A stretch of DNA of 64,000 nucleotides from Mortierella alpina (taxonomy: Eukaryota > Mortierellomycota > Mortierellomycetes > Mortierellales > Mortierellaceae). Below the pieces are notes generated by a model. It was not told the origin of the DNA. It saw only the letters and a list, made by a program, of their open reading frames with translations, and searched no databases. Made by a program: the position numbers and the translations under genes. Location: positions 806,001 through 870,000 of the forward strand of contig JANATF010000002.1 of NCBI GenBank assembly GCA_029449245.1. The letters run 5' to 3'. Shown piece after piece: positions 1 to 13,029 of this stretch. Numbering within the stretch: position 1 is the stretch's first letter; each line of letters starts with the position of its first letter.

Positions 1-1889
1 ATCTGTGGTCGCCAAGTTCAACGGTCTGTTAAACGCAGTACATTGTCGAATAGCTGTCGCGACGGCTTGATTAAATACCCACTAGTCTTACCAGGACCCC
101 AGATGGCCTCGCTCTTGCCCATTACCATGGGACTCCAAGAGAACCAGTCGCCTTTTTGGATCCTGATGCCTCCAGGCAGAACATCGTCATTGGCGCACTG
201 TCTCATGACCTTGGCTCCTAAGAACAAACCAAGGTATCGAAAACAGTAATGATGAGTATGCACTGCATGCAATTTCCTATACGCGACCTAGAGGTCACTT
301 CCATTACCTGGGGGGTACATCCGGACGGCTAACAGGATAGAGATGATAGATGAATAGGTACTGACATGTTAGGATAGGCGAGAAACGGTCATAACGCCAT
401 GCTTGAGATCAAGAAGAATAATTTACCTTCAAGAAAGCTTTCAAGTCAAGATAATGGGAATGCGATGGACATGGATGTCAGTTTCGTTGTCTAGAGCTAA
501 TGCAGAAAGCTCAAGTCAAATATCGGACACTCACCAAGCCTCGGCATATTTCTGTTGTTTGTGCGTTGCGTAAGTTGGGCTAAGTCCCTTGAGGACGTCG
601 TCGACCTCCTGTGTCAACTTCTTGATGATGTCCTTATCAGCTCCATCGCGTAACATCAGATAGAACATCCATGAGATGGCCTGGGCGGTAGTATCGTATG
701 CAGCCACCTACCATAGCAAAGCATTGGTTACTATGATCTTTGAAATAGCACGCACTCGTCTGATCGTACTTGCACTGCTAAAACTTACCGTAATCTGAAA
801 GATGCTATCTAACATAATATCGTCTGGTAGCGACTTCCCATCCTCATCCCTCCACTCCATGAACAGTTGCAACAGATCTCTTTTCGTGCCATGGTATCCT
901 TCCTTTCTTCTTTTGTCGATGATATCCTGAAAGAATTGCTGGATCATGGCTCTAGCATCAAGTATAGCTTTTTTCTCGCCCGTCAACAGCTCACGAACTT
1001 TCCAGGCGGGATCCAGCAAACGATGAGCGGCGGCTCCAAGTAGTCTGTCAAAGGCGGCAGCAAGCGGCGCCTTTTGCTCCATATCGTCTAAAGTGCCAAA
1101 GCTTTGTCCACACATGATGCTAGTTGTGGAGCTTGAGTTTAGCTTGGGGGCTTTTCGTCATTCGCCTGTTCATACCATCGGCCGAACTTACAATGAAAAG
1201 CTGTCCAAGGTGTACTGATGCATCAGAGCGTATATGTTGACGACAGAACCTTCATCTGCGGCCTTGCCAAGGTAGTCTACCACTTTAAGGCCCATTGTGG
1301 CAAAAGTGTCGCTTGTGTAATCGTGGAACGCTTTGACGCTGAAAATCTGGACCATCAGTTTTCGCAGGTATCTCCAATCGGCTCCGTCGGCAAGAAAGAA
1401 TCCTGTCAAGAGATCCAAGACCCACATGGAGGTGTGTTAGCGAGAGGGACCCCATATCACAGCTGTGTAAGAACAAAATCAAACATTCTTACCAACGCCA
1501 AGGATGTCAGTCAACATATTCTTCAACATCGGACCTTTGATGTAGTTTGGAAAGTTGGTCTTGAGCACATGTTCGACGATCGCAGGATCATCACCTTGAA
1601 TCATCCTTCCAAAGAAAGGTAGCGAGATGGACCATACAGGACCCAGCTCTTTGTTTTGCTTGTCAAGAAACTCATACATTTTTGCACCAGGGTAAGAGGC
1701 GAGCACAAGCAGGTGTCCCAACAGCGGTAAGGCGCCCTTGGGCTCCTTGAGGTCACGGCGGGGATGGGCACCAATGGCATGAGATCGATACTTGTAGATA
1801 ACAGTGGCCAAGAGTGCAGAAATCAATAGCGAACTATGGAACTCTGTGACATAAGGGAGCGCAAAGTGGTGAAATGTGGCCAGCAGCAT
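1..1889 (-). CDS. Cytochrome P450, 3' end beyond the window, one exon apparently damaged
   Basis: Membrane-anchored haem monooxygenase. ATG at 1889, then a hydrophobic N-terminal anchor and the proline-rich GALPLLGHLL hinge. Exons read from GT-AG sites: 1889 to about 1489, 1402-1192, 1119-789, 707-535, and about 230 down to about 80. Visible family motifs are FFLADGADWRYLRK (C-helix, W/R haem contacts), SFIMCGQSFG, the I-helix AAYDTTAQ joined exactly across the 788-708 intron, and DDVLPGGIRIQKGDWFSWS with VMGKSEAIWGP. The haem-cysteine exon would lie left of position 1. The exon that should carry the K-helix E-x-x-R (expected ETLRLHP) falls near 420-490. There only NET and a frame-shifted HP survive, so the gene may be a recent pseudogene. 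It resembles the fungal CYP52-like group of fatty-acid or alkane hydroxylases, but the substrate is unknown. Confidence 0.85.
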
Positions 1890-4003
1890 TGTGGAAGAAG
1901 GCGTAATGAAAAAAATTGAGGAAGAGAAGGATGCGCAGAAATTTATGCGATATTTATCGGTACCTCTGCATTCTCCATTGACCCTGAAAATCCAGGATGG
2001 AGGGGTCTGTGTCCCTGTGTTTACATCTTATGTGCTGGTCAAATACTATGTGGTTTTCGGGAGGAACATATACAATGGATAACAATAAAGAAGACGCTAA
2101 GCGCTAGAAGCAGCCTTAAAGTTTGGGAACAAATCTTGCAATGGAGCTGCTATCATTATGCCTCAAACACTGCAGTAACAAACCTTTGTTCAAGCAAGAA
2201 CGTGCGACTTTGAGCCTTGCCTACGTCTTTTTTATCATCACTTTTGGTGTCGACATGTGGAGGGGCGAGGAAATATCAACGTGTAGTATGTAATATGTGA
2301 ATACGATTCTTGTTGGCCGCGAAAGTCGATCTGATGGACGTCTGGACTACAATTCCTAAGGTAGATCACTCGAGAAAAGCGCGACCGTCTCCGACTGTCA
2401 GTCGAAGATCTAATGTGCGACCTAGAAGAAGTGTAAGTATGTGTAACCGTGAATGTGAGTCTCAGCATATTCGACGTCTTCACAAACCATTTCACGAAAA
2501 CCGAGAACCCGGATAGAAAAGAAATCGGCGCGCTATTCGCGTGTAATATCTAAAATATGCGATCAGTTTCTATAGATCGGCGTGAAGTGACACCGGACAC
2601 ACCATTGGGCACCTCTTTTAGAAGGCATTTTGAATTCATACACTCCATTAGTCACCCAGAGCACCCAGTCGTAGGTGCTGGCACCGTTCTCAGCGCGGAT
2701 GCTTTTTAAAAGTTGGTGGCACAACTTCTTGTACAGTACAAGCAACCACAAAAAATCGCTCAAAGTTCATACAAATTGCTAGCCCTTTTTTGTTTTCACA
2801 AGGATACGAGCCAACAACCTGAATGACGACCCTGATCCTCATTTAAGTTGAATGCAACCATCGGCATTTCTGGTCAAGTGGCAGTCAGCCATATGGATGA
2901 AGCAAGGACTGAAAGAGCAGACATTGAAAGATCATCTTTTCTCATGGCATCTTCTGCTGTCCTCCTGTACCCTCGAATTTTTCCTCAGTTCCCTGAAATT
3001 TTTCTTGGTGCGACCATGATCCGCCCTCTTTCCTCCCGAAGCACACACCTCGTAACATGCATTCGGGGTCTAGTAGACAATCCCCGCCTTTCATGTTCGA
3101 GATGGCAATGGCTCTTCTCTTTCTGTTTCTCAGATTTCTCATCCATCTCTTTTTTCTCTTTTGCCGTCGTTCCATCTGAATCCCGTCATTGCTTTCCCTA
3201 TTAAAATCAAAGTTCCTGCCTTGGCGACGATTTAGCGCAAGGAGTTTTTAACTTTCAGGAAACCGACCACACCAACTAAAAACAATCTTCGCTTCGACCG
3301 TGCGTTCTCGTGTTTCTTCTTCTGGGCAAGAGGCCTTCCCGAGAAACGGCCTGGTGAGTCTTATTCTCTCGCTGTTCTCGTCTGTTTCATCGTGAATCTC
3401 CACCATCCGACTCGAAAAGGTCAAAAAAAAACCTTACTCCTGACCTAAATAACTGGTTATAATACGGGATAGCCATAGTTGCCTGAAAGCAAAAACAAAC
3501 ATCGGTGCCAATACCCCCTCCCCAAAAATCGAACACAGGTAACGACAACTGACCGTCTTAAACAGAACAAATCTAGTCAGTCACCCGCAGAATTGCCCTG
3601 CTTATCCTCATTTTTGTTCACAACAGCTGTCATCACTGCCGGACGTAAAAACAAGGAAAACGTTGTTCTACATCGATAAAGGAGTCTGAAAGAAATCTGA
3701 AAGGTTAGAGCACCATCATCTTTTCTCGGTTGTCCGTGTACTCTACTAGACGAGACCCTAAAATTAACGATCCATCCCCATATACAGCCCGCGTCCACAC
3801 ACGCCATCTTGCGGATTACCCACTCGACAGTTACATACGGCATTTGCAGCTATTTTGCATCCCATCAAGCATAACCGCAGCAAGAACTGTAAGTGTGTGA
3901 ATGAGGCTTCCATCCACCTTCATTTTTCAATCTTCACGAGACTGAAATATTAACCTTGTGCCTTTCCGTTTGCTCAGAAAGCAGCAAGTCACACGGAAGT
4001 ACC
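1890..4003. other. Intergenic region and probable 5' leader of the STAND gene
   Basis: No convincing protein gene is seen. The last ~100 bases probably contain a 5' UTR intron: a GTAAGTGTG donor near 3889 and a TTTGCTCAG acceptor near 3979, just before the ATG at 4004. A 66-codon ORF on the minus strand (2563-2763) has an appealing composition but no recognised family and is not called. Confidence 0.4.
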
Positions 4004-7000
4004 ATGTTCAACAACAAAGTGTCCTCCAAGCGAAGCCCCCTTCCACCGCAGATCGAACTGGAGCTTGTCAACATATATTTGGAGCAAGCCCGCACTGCCA
4101 GAAAGAATGGGAAGCACGAGATAGCGCTTGTGCTGTGCGAGGAGGCAGAGGCATCGTTATCCAAAATGAAAAAAGGTGTCAAAGCAGCCGAAGCTGTCCG
4201 AGACGTTGCGGATCTACGCCATGGTATCGCCTGTGCTTTATTCGAACTCAGCAAGCTCTTGGCCGAATTGAAGAGGCGGGAAAGAGCCAATGAGAGCTAC
4301 AAAAAGGCAGAGAAGTGGGGTTACACCGAGGTAGAGATGTTATCCATCTCAACTGAGCTGTCCCTTGAGACAACCTTGTCCATCGCTACTCAGCTGCCCC
4401 TTGAAGCCTCGGTTGCAATCATGGCTCAGCCATCACTCAAGACCAACGTATCCACTGCAGGCCAGCCGCAACTTGAGACTTCGGTTTCCATCGCAACTCA
4501 GCCGGCGCCCAGCAGTTGGACAAGCGTTGATGTTGACGCGTTTATGATTGGAGACTTTTTTGTCCAAGACAAGAACCCGCCTGTGATCGAGTACAAGCTA
4601 CCGGAGCCCGACGAACGGCTTGCGAATACACACCATCTTGCCTATTGTCTTGGTCTCTTGATGTTTCCACCGTCTTCCGACGACTCCAACCAAGACTCTG
4701 CGCGCAGCTGGGTCACAGTTACCCAGAACAACAAAGATGAGCAAGAAAGACTCAACACCATGACGACGAACCTGGTTCGAGCATTCAGTCGTGATGAGCT
4801 GAAGGGTCCAGCAGCCGTAGCAGAAGTTGCGTGTATCGCCTCGTTCCTCAGCGAGGACGATTTCCGATATCTACTTGAACTGTTCATCGACAGCGTCGCG
4901 AAATCCACTTTGTTGGATGTCAATTCTCTGGAAGGACTGGCGAGGCTGGTGCAAGGTGCGAATGAGGGCTACCTCCAGGAGGCTGATTTGGTCAAGATTC
5001 TTGAAGTCCTCAACACCACTTTGCACACCACGCACGAACAAACCCAGGACTACATCTCTCAGCTCATGATGGCAACGTCCCATGTCCTGGATGCCATGGC
5101 TGACTGCAACGTCACAGGCTTGGATCGTGTCACTCTTCACGAGAGCCTTTCCGGGTACATGGACAAGCTGAAGAGCAGTAAAGATCCTCACATGGTGTAT
5201 TTGGCCGCCTATGCCTTTCAGGCACTGGAATGTGTTCCCGACAACGAAAGCCGCTGGCAAGCCACTAAGCGGCGCACGACCAACGTAGCGCAGGGAGTCT
5301 TCAGTCTGGTGAAGGCGGTGAAGGGCTTGGATGTCAATAGCTTTCTTGAGGGCATAGGTCACATCGAAGACGGGCTGGATGGAGTCTTCAAAACTCTCAA
5401 GGATGGCTACGACAACATAACTGCATTGGTAGACAGTGGTCAAAGCCTGTACAAGGCTCTCAAGGATGGTCTTAGTTTTGATCGCCAACGTTCCTGGTAC
5501 TCCGCTTTGCGAGGTCTAGACCGGGTGCTCCGGGACGGCCAACTTTCCAAGTTTAGGACCCTCGTGCTAGAGGCTCCATGCCGACGTAGCCTTGCCTTTC
5601 AGTGGGGAGTGTGCCAGCGCTTAGGAGATCTTGCAGCCAATACAACCTGGGATACAGAGACTCGCGAGGATGCTCTAGAGTTCCTGGCGGAGATGTATCA
5701 AAACGATGCCTTCTGGGGCCATCACGGACACGTTAAACAAAAGATCTTGGATATTCTTCTGCACTTGCAGATGCAGTCTGAGAACACCATGCAAGGTATG
5801 CGCGTGATTACGAACTCGTGAGGCAAGCAAGACACTGTCGGCCATCACGACATAATGAAATCAACAGCGAACTAAAAGCTTCCTCGTGTTTACTTTCTAT
5901 TTTTCTAGCGCATAATAGCGTCACTGCCAGAAAAGTGCTACAGAGACTGGCGCACAATGGCGACAAGGCGAAGCAGTGCCTTTACAGCAATTGCTTAAAG
6001 CAGGGTCCAAGCCAGCACCCATTAAGGATCTCACAGCCACCATTTGCAAGTCCGACCTTGCTTGATCGCGTCCAGAACAAGCCAGATGTCGAGGAGGACT
6101 TGCGGAAGCTGAAGCAGCAGAGGCTGAAGCAGCGAGGAGATGCCCTTTATATCCCCCCTCAAGCCAAGGCCAACTTGAAAGCGTCCGACGATGTTCTGTT
6201 TGATTTGACAGAAAAGGTCAAGGAGTTTCTGACTAGCAACTGCCAAAAAGTTATGTTGCTACTGGGTGACTCTGGTGCAGGCAAGTCGACCTTCAACCAG
6301 GCTCTAGAATGCGACCTGTGGGATGCATACAAGAAGAAGGAAGGAAGGATCCCACTTTTTATCAACCTTCCCGCCATCGACAACCCGGAACGGAATTTGA
6401 TTGCCAAACAACTCCGGAAGGCAGAGTTCACTGAGCCGCAAATCAGAGAGTTGAAGCTTTCCCGTGAATTTATCCTGATCTGCGATGGATATGATGAGAG
6501 TCAACAGACCCACAACCTGTATATGAGTAACCAGCTGAATCAGGAAGGCGGGTGGAAGGCTCAAATGGTAATCAGCTGTCGAAGCGACTACTTAAGTCTC
6601 GATCATCAGGATCAGTTCCAGCCAGTGGATCGCAATCATCCAGCGGGGCCAGCATTACTCCAAGAGGCGGTGATTGCACCATTCTCAAAGGAACAGGTCC
6701 AGCAGTACATCGAGAAATATGTTGCCATGACGGCGCCGCTCTGGAGCGCCAAGGATTACTCAGAAGCTCTCGATCGCATTCCAAGCCTTCGAGACCTGGC
6801 CAAGAACCCTTTCATGCTCACGCTGACGATGGAGGTCTTGCCTCGCGTGGTGGATCCAGAAGAGAGTCACTCAACCACCCGAATTACCAGAGTGGAATTA
6901 TACGACCACTTTGTTGAGCAATGGTTGGAGCGTGGCAAAAAGCGATTGGCGGAGAAACATTCCTCTGGCGAGGAGCGTCGGGCCTTTGAAGTCTTGGTGA

Positions 7001-10000
7001 AGGAAGGCTTTACTGAGAACGGCATAGCCTTCTTGAAGGACCTGGCAGTTGCGATCTACGAATGTCAGTCAGGAAACACCGTGATAGAATACAAGCGCTT
7101 TGTCGACAAAGGGACATGGAAGGACACATTCTTTGGTCGAGATTGCGAGAAGCAAGTTCTACTTGAGGCCAGCCCGCTGATCCGTAGTGGAAATCAATAC
7201 CGGTTTATTCACAGATCACTCCTTGAGTATTGTCTCGCCAGGGCGGTGTTTGAGGCGCAAGAGTCCAGTAGCGGGGACGCATGGACACCAACATTGCATG
7301 ACAGAAGGATGCCAAGTCCAGGGTCGAGCTCTGAGAGTCAAGGTGGCCACAAGGAAGAATCACCAGCTGTTGCACCTAATGTGCTCGAATCCATATTGAC
7401 GAGGATCAACTTCGCTGGCGAGTCATCGATTTTACAGTTTTTGGAGGAGCGAGTCCAATTGGAGCCTGCCTTTGAGAAGAGGTTATTTACGATTATCGAG
7501 CAATCGACAAAGGACAAGATGATGAGTCTAGCAGCAGCCAATGCGAGTACGATTCTCAATGTTGCCCGTCCAGTCATCAAATACGAACTACCTGAATTGG
7601 ATCAGCGCATCACCAGCACCCCTCAACTCCGGTATTGTCTCAGTTTGTTACAGAGTCCGAATTCTTCTGCGCAGGTCCTCGATGAAACCGAACGCGCATG
7701 GTCACAAGCCAGAGTCACGGATTTCGACGAACAGAAGCGGCTGCAGAAGCTAGCAGATGAGATACTGGCAGATTATATCAACAATGACCAGAAGCTGGAG
7801 ATTCTAGTCGCGGAAGTAGTGTGCATCATACCAATTCTCGATCAAGAACAGCTCAAAAGACTGCGCCAGGATTTTATACGTCACATCGGGGAGGACCGCC
7901 CCCATATGATCGAAGGGCTGGCGCAATTGTTACTACAGGCCACACCTGGACACCTCGAAGTCAATGATCTGGATGAGATAATGACCGCCCTTTGCGACCT
8001 GATGCGTGCCGTTCCACCACGGGGATTGCATGTTTACAAGTTGGCGTTGGCAGTATCTCACATTTTGGATGCAGCGGCTGATTGTCATGTCAAGGGCTGG
8101 AACCGAGACCAGTTTCTCAAGTCCTTCTCGGTGTATTTGAATGGGCTCAAGAACACCAACGACCCATATCTAGTGTATCAAGCCGCGTATGCCTCTCAAG
8201 CAGTGCTGCATACCTCGACCGATGAAACCGTAGCGCAAATCGCACCCTGGCACGCGATAAGAGCACCACAGTACATTTCAGGACTCGCAATAGCAACCAA
8301 GGATCAGGACCTCGAATGCTTTATCAAGGAACTGTCGTACACGGAAGAGCTGCCTGAAGCCGACGTAGATCAGAACGATACCACATGTCAGGCGACGACG
8401 TTGCTATTGGAAAATGGGGAATTCTTTCTACAATCCATCGAAAGAAGTTTCACAGACAGGCGCCAGTGGTATCCTGCACTGCGTGGAGTTGACACTTTGC
8501 TGCAGGAAGGACAATTGGCGAGATCCAAGAAGCTGATCTACAGAATGCCTTGCCGCCGCGATCCTTCCTTTCAGTGGGGGATGTGTCAACGACTCGGGGA
8601 CCTTGCGGGCAATTCACTCTGGGATGAGTTTACGCGCCAGAACGCCGTCGCGTTTTTAGGCGAGCTGTACGTGGATGATGCACAATGGGGCCAAAATACC
8701 ACTGTCAAGAAATGGATCCTCAACATCCTTATCCATCTGAAGGCTTCGACCGAGAATTCGGTAAAGAATCGAGCCGGCGTGCTTCTACGAGAGCTTGAAA
8801 ATAGTGGCGATGCCACGAGACGCGGTCTGTTTCAGCACGAGGATAGTGCTGTCTCGTATCCTTTGACCGTTGCCTTACCCCAGCTATCGTCGTCACTCCT
8901 GCTGGAACGCATTCAGAACAGGCCAGATCTTGAGTCTGTCTTGCAGCGACTGAAAGAGCAGCGATTGAAGGAGCAAGAAGACACCATTTATATCCCCCCT
9001 CTAGCCAAGGCCAGCTTGAAGGCGTCGGACCTCGATTTATTTCATTTAACTGACATGGTCGAGAAGTTCCTGGTCAGCTGCGACAAGGTGCTGCTTCTTC
9101 TCGGCGATTCTGGCTCAGGAAAGTCTACATTCATCCGCCAGATCGAGCACGGCTTGTGGCAAAGGTACGAAAAGACCAAAGGCCGGATTCCACTTTTCAT
9201 AAATCTATCAGCCATCGACAGACCAGACCAGGGTATGATTGTCAAGCAACTGCGCAAATTTGAGCTCTCCGACTCTCAAATTCGAGAGTTGAAGGTCAAG
9301 CGCCAGTTTGTCTTGATCTGTGATGGCTATGATGAGAGTCGAGAGAATCACAACCTGTACGAAACCAATCAACTGAACCAGAGGGGAGAGTGGCAGGTGC
9401 AAATGGTGATTAGCTGCCGTAGCGAGTACATTGGACCGGACTACCGCGATCGCTTCCAGCCACTACGCAACAGGTACAGTTCCTACGACGAACAGCTTCG
9501 AGAGGCGGTGATTGCTCCCTTCTCCAAGTCACAAATCTTGGACTACGTGGCAAAGTATGTGCTCGCCAAAGCGCCGCTCTGGACCACCAAGCAATACACG
9601 GAAGTACTTGCCCAGATCCCCAGTCTTCAAGAGCTGGTCAGGAAACCATTCCTGTTGACACTCTCTTTGGAGGTTCTGCCCCGACTCGTGGATCCAGGCG
9701 ACAATATCACAGCCACCAGGGTCAACAGATTCGCTCTGTATAACGAATTCGTTGTGCTATGGCTGGAGCAGGGGAGAAAAAAACTTGAGACAAAGGACCT
9801 GAACCCACAAGCAAGAGCTGACTTTGAGAGATTGGTCGACGAAGGCTTTACTCAAAACGGTATCAGTTTCTTGAAGGATATGGCGAATGCAATATACAAG
9901 TACCAAGCGGGCAATCCTGTGGTGACCTATTCCCGCAAGCGCGACCAGGGGAGCTGGAAAGACGCATTCTTCTCCCGCGAGAATGAAAACCAGCTCTTGC

Positions 10001-12753
10001 TAGAAGCCAGTCCGCTAACACGCAGTGGCATCCGGTGCAGTTTCATCCACAAGTCCCTGTTGGAGGTACTGGACTTTGTATAGCAGCAATCTGCCTCTTA
10101 TGAGGTTTCTTAAAAGACTTGGACGTCGAGGTGGAGCACGCTAGTAACCTTCCCTTTTTGACTTTTTTTTTTTTTTTTTTTTTTGAAATAGTACTTCTTT
10201 GCCCGCTCAGTCTTTGAGTCTCAGGAGGACGATGAATCTTTTCAACCTACAGCCCCCGCTAGACGAGGAAGTGTCAGCTCCAATTTCAGCTTCGACGATC
10301 AGCTACAGCCAAAGAAGGAAGAAGAGCCAGTTCCAACCCAACCATCTGCCGTCGATCATCCTTTATCATGGAGAAGCTTTGTGGCGGAGCCTTCCATTCT
10401 GGAATTTTTATCCGACCGTGTGCGGCAAGCGCCACTCTTCAAGGAACAACTTATCTCCATTATTGATCAGTCCAAAGTCAACAAAGAAATGCGTAAAGCA
10501 GCGGCCAATGCCATCACGATTATGGTCAGAGCTGGCGTACGATTTAATGGGGCCAAACTACAGGGCATCCAAATTCCAGGAGCAGACCTGAGTGGTGGAC
10601 AGTTTGACTCAGCGCAATTACAAGGGGCGGATTTGAGAAAAACCAACCTTCGCAATATCTGGCTCAGTCAAGCTGATTTAAGCAACGCGCAGATGGCAGG
10701 CGTACAGTTTGGCGAATGGCCGTTCCTCGAGGAAGAGGATAAGGCGACACACTGCGCATACTCGCCTGATGGAAAGACGTTTGCTGTTGGCGTTAGAAAT
10801 GGCGTAATCAGTATATACGACACCGCAACTTGGGAGAAGACACTCAAACTAAGCGGCCACACTCACTCTGTTAACAGCGTGGTGTTTTCGCCAAGCGCCC
10901 TGCAGATTGCCTCCGGAAGTGAAGACAATACAGTGCGGCTCTGGGACGCACAAACCGGTGCACCTGGTGCCATCCTTACCGGTCATACCTCCTCTGTTTC
11001 CAGCGTGGTGTTCTCGCCAAGCGGCCAACAGATTGCCTCAGGCAGTTCCGACAAGACGGTGCGGCTCTGGGACGCACAAACCGGTGCACCTGGTGCCATC
11101 CTAAGCGGCCACACTGACTATGTTAGAAGCGTGGTGTTCTCGCCAAGCGGCCAACAGATTGCCTCGGGCAGTTCCGACAACACGGTGCGGCTCTGGGACG
11201 CACAAACCGGTGCACCTGGTGCCATCCTAAGCGGCCACACCGACTGGGTTAGAAGCGTGGTGTTTTCGCCAAGCGGCCAGCAGATTGCCTCGGGCAGTGA
11301 CGACAATACGGTGCGGCTCTGGGACGCACAAACCGGTGCACCTGGTGCCATCCTAAGCGGCCACACCTCCTATGTTCTCAGCGTGGTGTTCTCGCCAAGC
11401 GGCCAGCAGATTGCCTCGGGCAGTTCCGACAACACGGTGCGGCTCTGGGACGCACAAACCGGTGCACCTGGTGCCATCCTAAGCGGCCACACCGACTATG
11501 TTCTAAGCGTGGTGTTCTCGCCAAGCGGCCAGCAGATTGCCTCGGGCAGTTCCGACAACACGGTGCGGCTCTGGGACGCACAAACCAGTGCAGCTGGTGC
11601 CATCCTCGCCGGTCATACCTCCTCTGTTACCAGCGTGGCGTTTTCGCCAAGCGGCCAGCAGATTGCCTCGGGCAGTTCCGACAAGACGGTGCGGCTCTGG
11701 GACGTACAAGCCGGTGCACCAGGTGCCATCCTAAGCGGCCACACTGACTATGTTAGAAGCGTGGTGTTCTCTCCAAGCGGCCAGCAGATTGCCTCGGGCA
11801 GTGACGACAACACGGTGCGGCTCTGGGACGCACAAACCAGTGCACCTGGTGCCATCCTCGCCGGTCATACCTCCTCTGTTAAAAGCGTGGTGTTTTCGCC
11901 AAGCGGCCAGCAGATTGTCTCGGGCAGTTCCGACAACACGGTGCGGCTCTGGGACGCACAAACTGGTGCACCCGGTGCCATCCTAAGCGGCCACACTGAC
12001 TATGTTAGAAGCGTGGTGTTCTCTCCAAGCGGCCAGCAGATTGCCTCGGGCAGTGACGACAACACGGTGCGGCTCTGGGACGCACAAACCAGTGCACCTG
12101 GTGCCATCCTCGCCGGTCATACCTCCCCTGTTACCAGCGTGGCGTTTTCGCCAAGCGGCCAGCAGATTGCCTCGGGCAGTTCCGACAAGACGGTGCGGCT
12201 CTGGGACGCACAAACCGGTGCATCTGGTGCCATCCTAAGCGGCCACACCGACTGGGTTAGAAGCGTGGTGTTCTCGCCAAGCGGCCAGCAGATTGCCTCG
12301 GGCAGTGACGACAACACGGTGCGGCTCTGGGACGCACAAACTGGTGCACCCGGTGCCATCCTAAGCGGCCACACCTCCTATGTTCTCAGCGTGGTGTTCT
12401 CGCCAAGCGGTCAGCAGATTGCCTCGGGCAGTTCCGACAAGACGGTGAGGATCTGGGATGTGGCATCAGGTGTGTGTTTGACTGTGGTCAAGGATTTTCA
12501 TGAATCGCCTACAAGTATCGCCTGGAACAACAATTCCTTTGCAACCGGCTGTTTCGATAAATCCGTTCGCCTATGGCGAGTGGCAGGAGACGGGGACCGC
12601 CATCTCATCAGCTTGCAATGGAGCTCAGGGCACGACCAACTTGCCGTGTCAAATACCAGCATCTTTAATGCGCATGGTATGAGCAGTATGAATATGAAAC
12701 TCCTCGAACAACGCGGCGCTGTGGGCCAAACGATTGCTTTAGAAGAGCTTTGA
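4004..12753 (+). CDS. NLR-like STAND protein: ARM-like/NACHT twice, pentapeptide repeats, WD40
   Basis: Three exons, 4004-5795, 5909-10065 and 10192-12753, joined by GT-AG introns that keep the frame; 2836 residues. Order: TPR-like helical N-terminus (about 10-105), a degenerate repeat of ELSLETTLSIATQ type (about 110-170), ARM-like helical domain 1, NACHT 1 (Walker A GDSGAGKST near residue 717, Walker B ILICDGYDE near 786), ARM-like domain 2 (about 1150-1560), NACHT 2 (GDSGSGKST near 1663, LICDGYDE near 1736), a pentapeptide stretch (about 2097-2160), then WD40 repeats to the end. Both NTPase sites look intact. Proteins of this build act as nucleotide-dependent switches that oligomerise when the repeat domain binds a ligand; in fungi several control heterokaryon incompatibility or immunity-like cell death. 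No known effector domain is seen at the N-terminus. The second ARM-NACHT block looks like an internal duplication of the first. ATG 4004 is chosen because an upstream in-frame ATG (3956) lies inside a probable leader intron. Confidence 0.9.
10855..12492 (+). repeat. Thirteen 126-base WD40-coding tandem repeats
   Basis: Each 126-base unit encodes one 42-residue WD40 repeat running from GHT to the next GH. Units start at 10855, 10981, 11107 and so on to 12367 without a break. They are nearly identical at DNA level. Differences cluster in the two residues after GHT (HS, SS, DY, DW, SY, SP), the residue before SVVFSPS (N, S, R, L, T, K) and the E/S/D and N/K choices in the SGSxDxTVR loop. Degenerate blades flank the array (10740-10854 and after 12493). 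Identity this high indicates recent expansion or concerted evolution. Confidence 0.95.
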
Positions 12754-13029
12754 TTCATTATTTTCGCAAAGAGTGGTCGAGAGTATCTCAACGTCTGCAA
12801 CGGAGGGCAATGATCTTGCGTCGCTCATCGTGGGCCTAGCCCAACACTAAAAGGATTCCAGTTCACCTAAACCACTACAAAGAGTCACCCTGGTCGAGTC
12901 CTGACTCGAGAACTAATAAATCATACTTACTCTCGCGTCCTCCGCTGTAGGCACATTCATGACACTTACTCTCTTTTACCCAAGTTGTTGTATTAATATA
13001 ATAGCGTCATAAATCCGAAGTTAACAGCC

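Noticed and set aside
1218-1622. A 134-codon plus-strand ORF
   Set aside because: It lies antisense across P450 exons 1-2 and the intron between them.
5818-10083. A separate 1421-codon gene starting after the first exon of the STAND protein
   Set aside because: The first 30 codons are intron sequence; the GT-AG join at 5795/5909 continues the upstream protein smoothly.
10907-12374. Many open frames on both strands in the WD40 array
   Set aside because: They repeat every 126 bases as shadows of the real frame and carry no motifs of their own.
10855-12492. Regular 126-base repeats resembling a satellite or CRISPR-like array
   Set aside because: The repeats are in frame inside one exon and each encodes a complete WD40 unit; there are no spacers.
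10381-12753. A separate pentapeptide-WD40 gene
   Set aside because: There is no ATG in a good context. Exon 3 joins the NACHT 2 end at 10065/10192 and rebuilds the conserved SLLEYFFARSVFE-type sequence.
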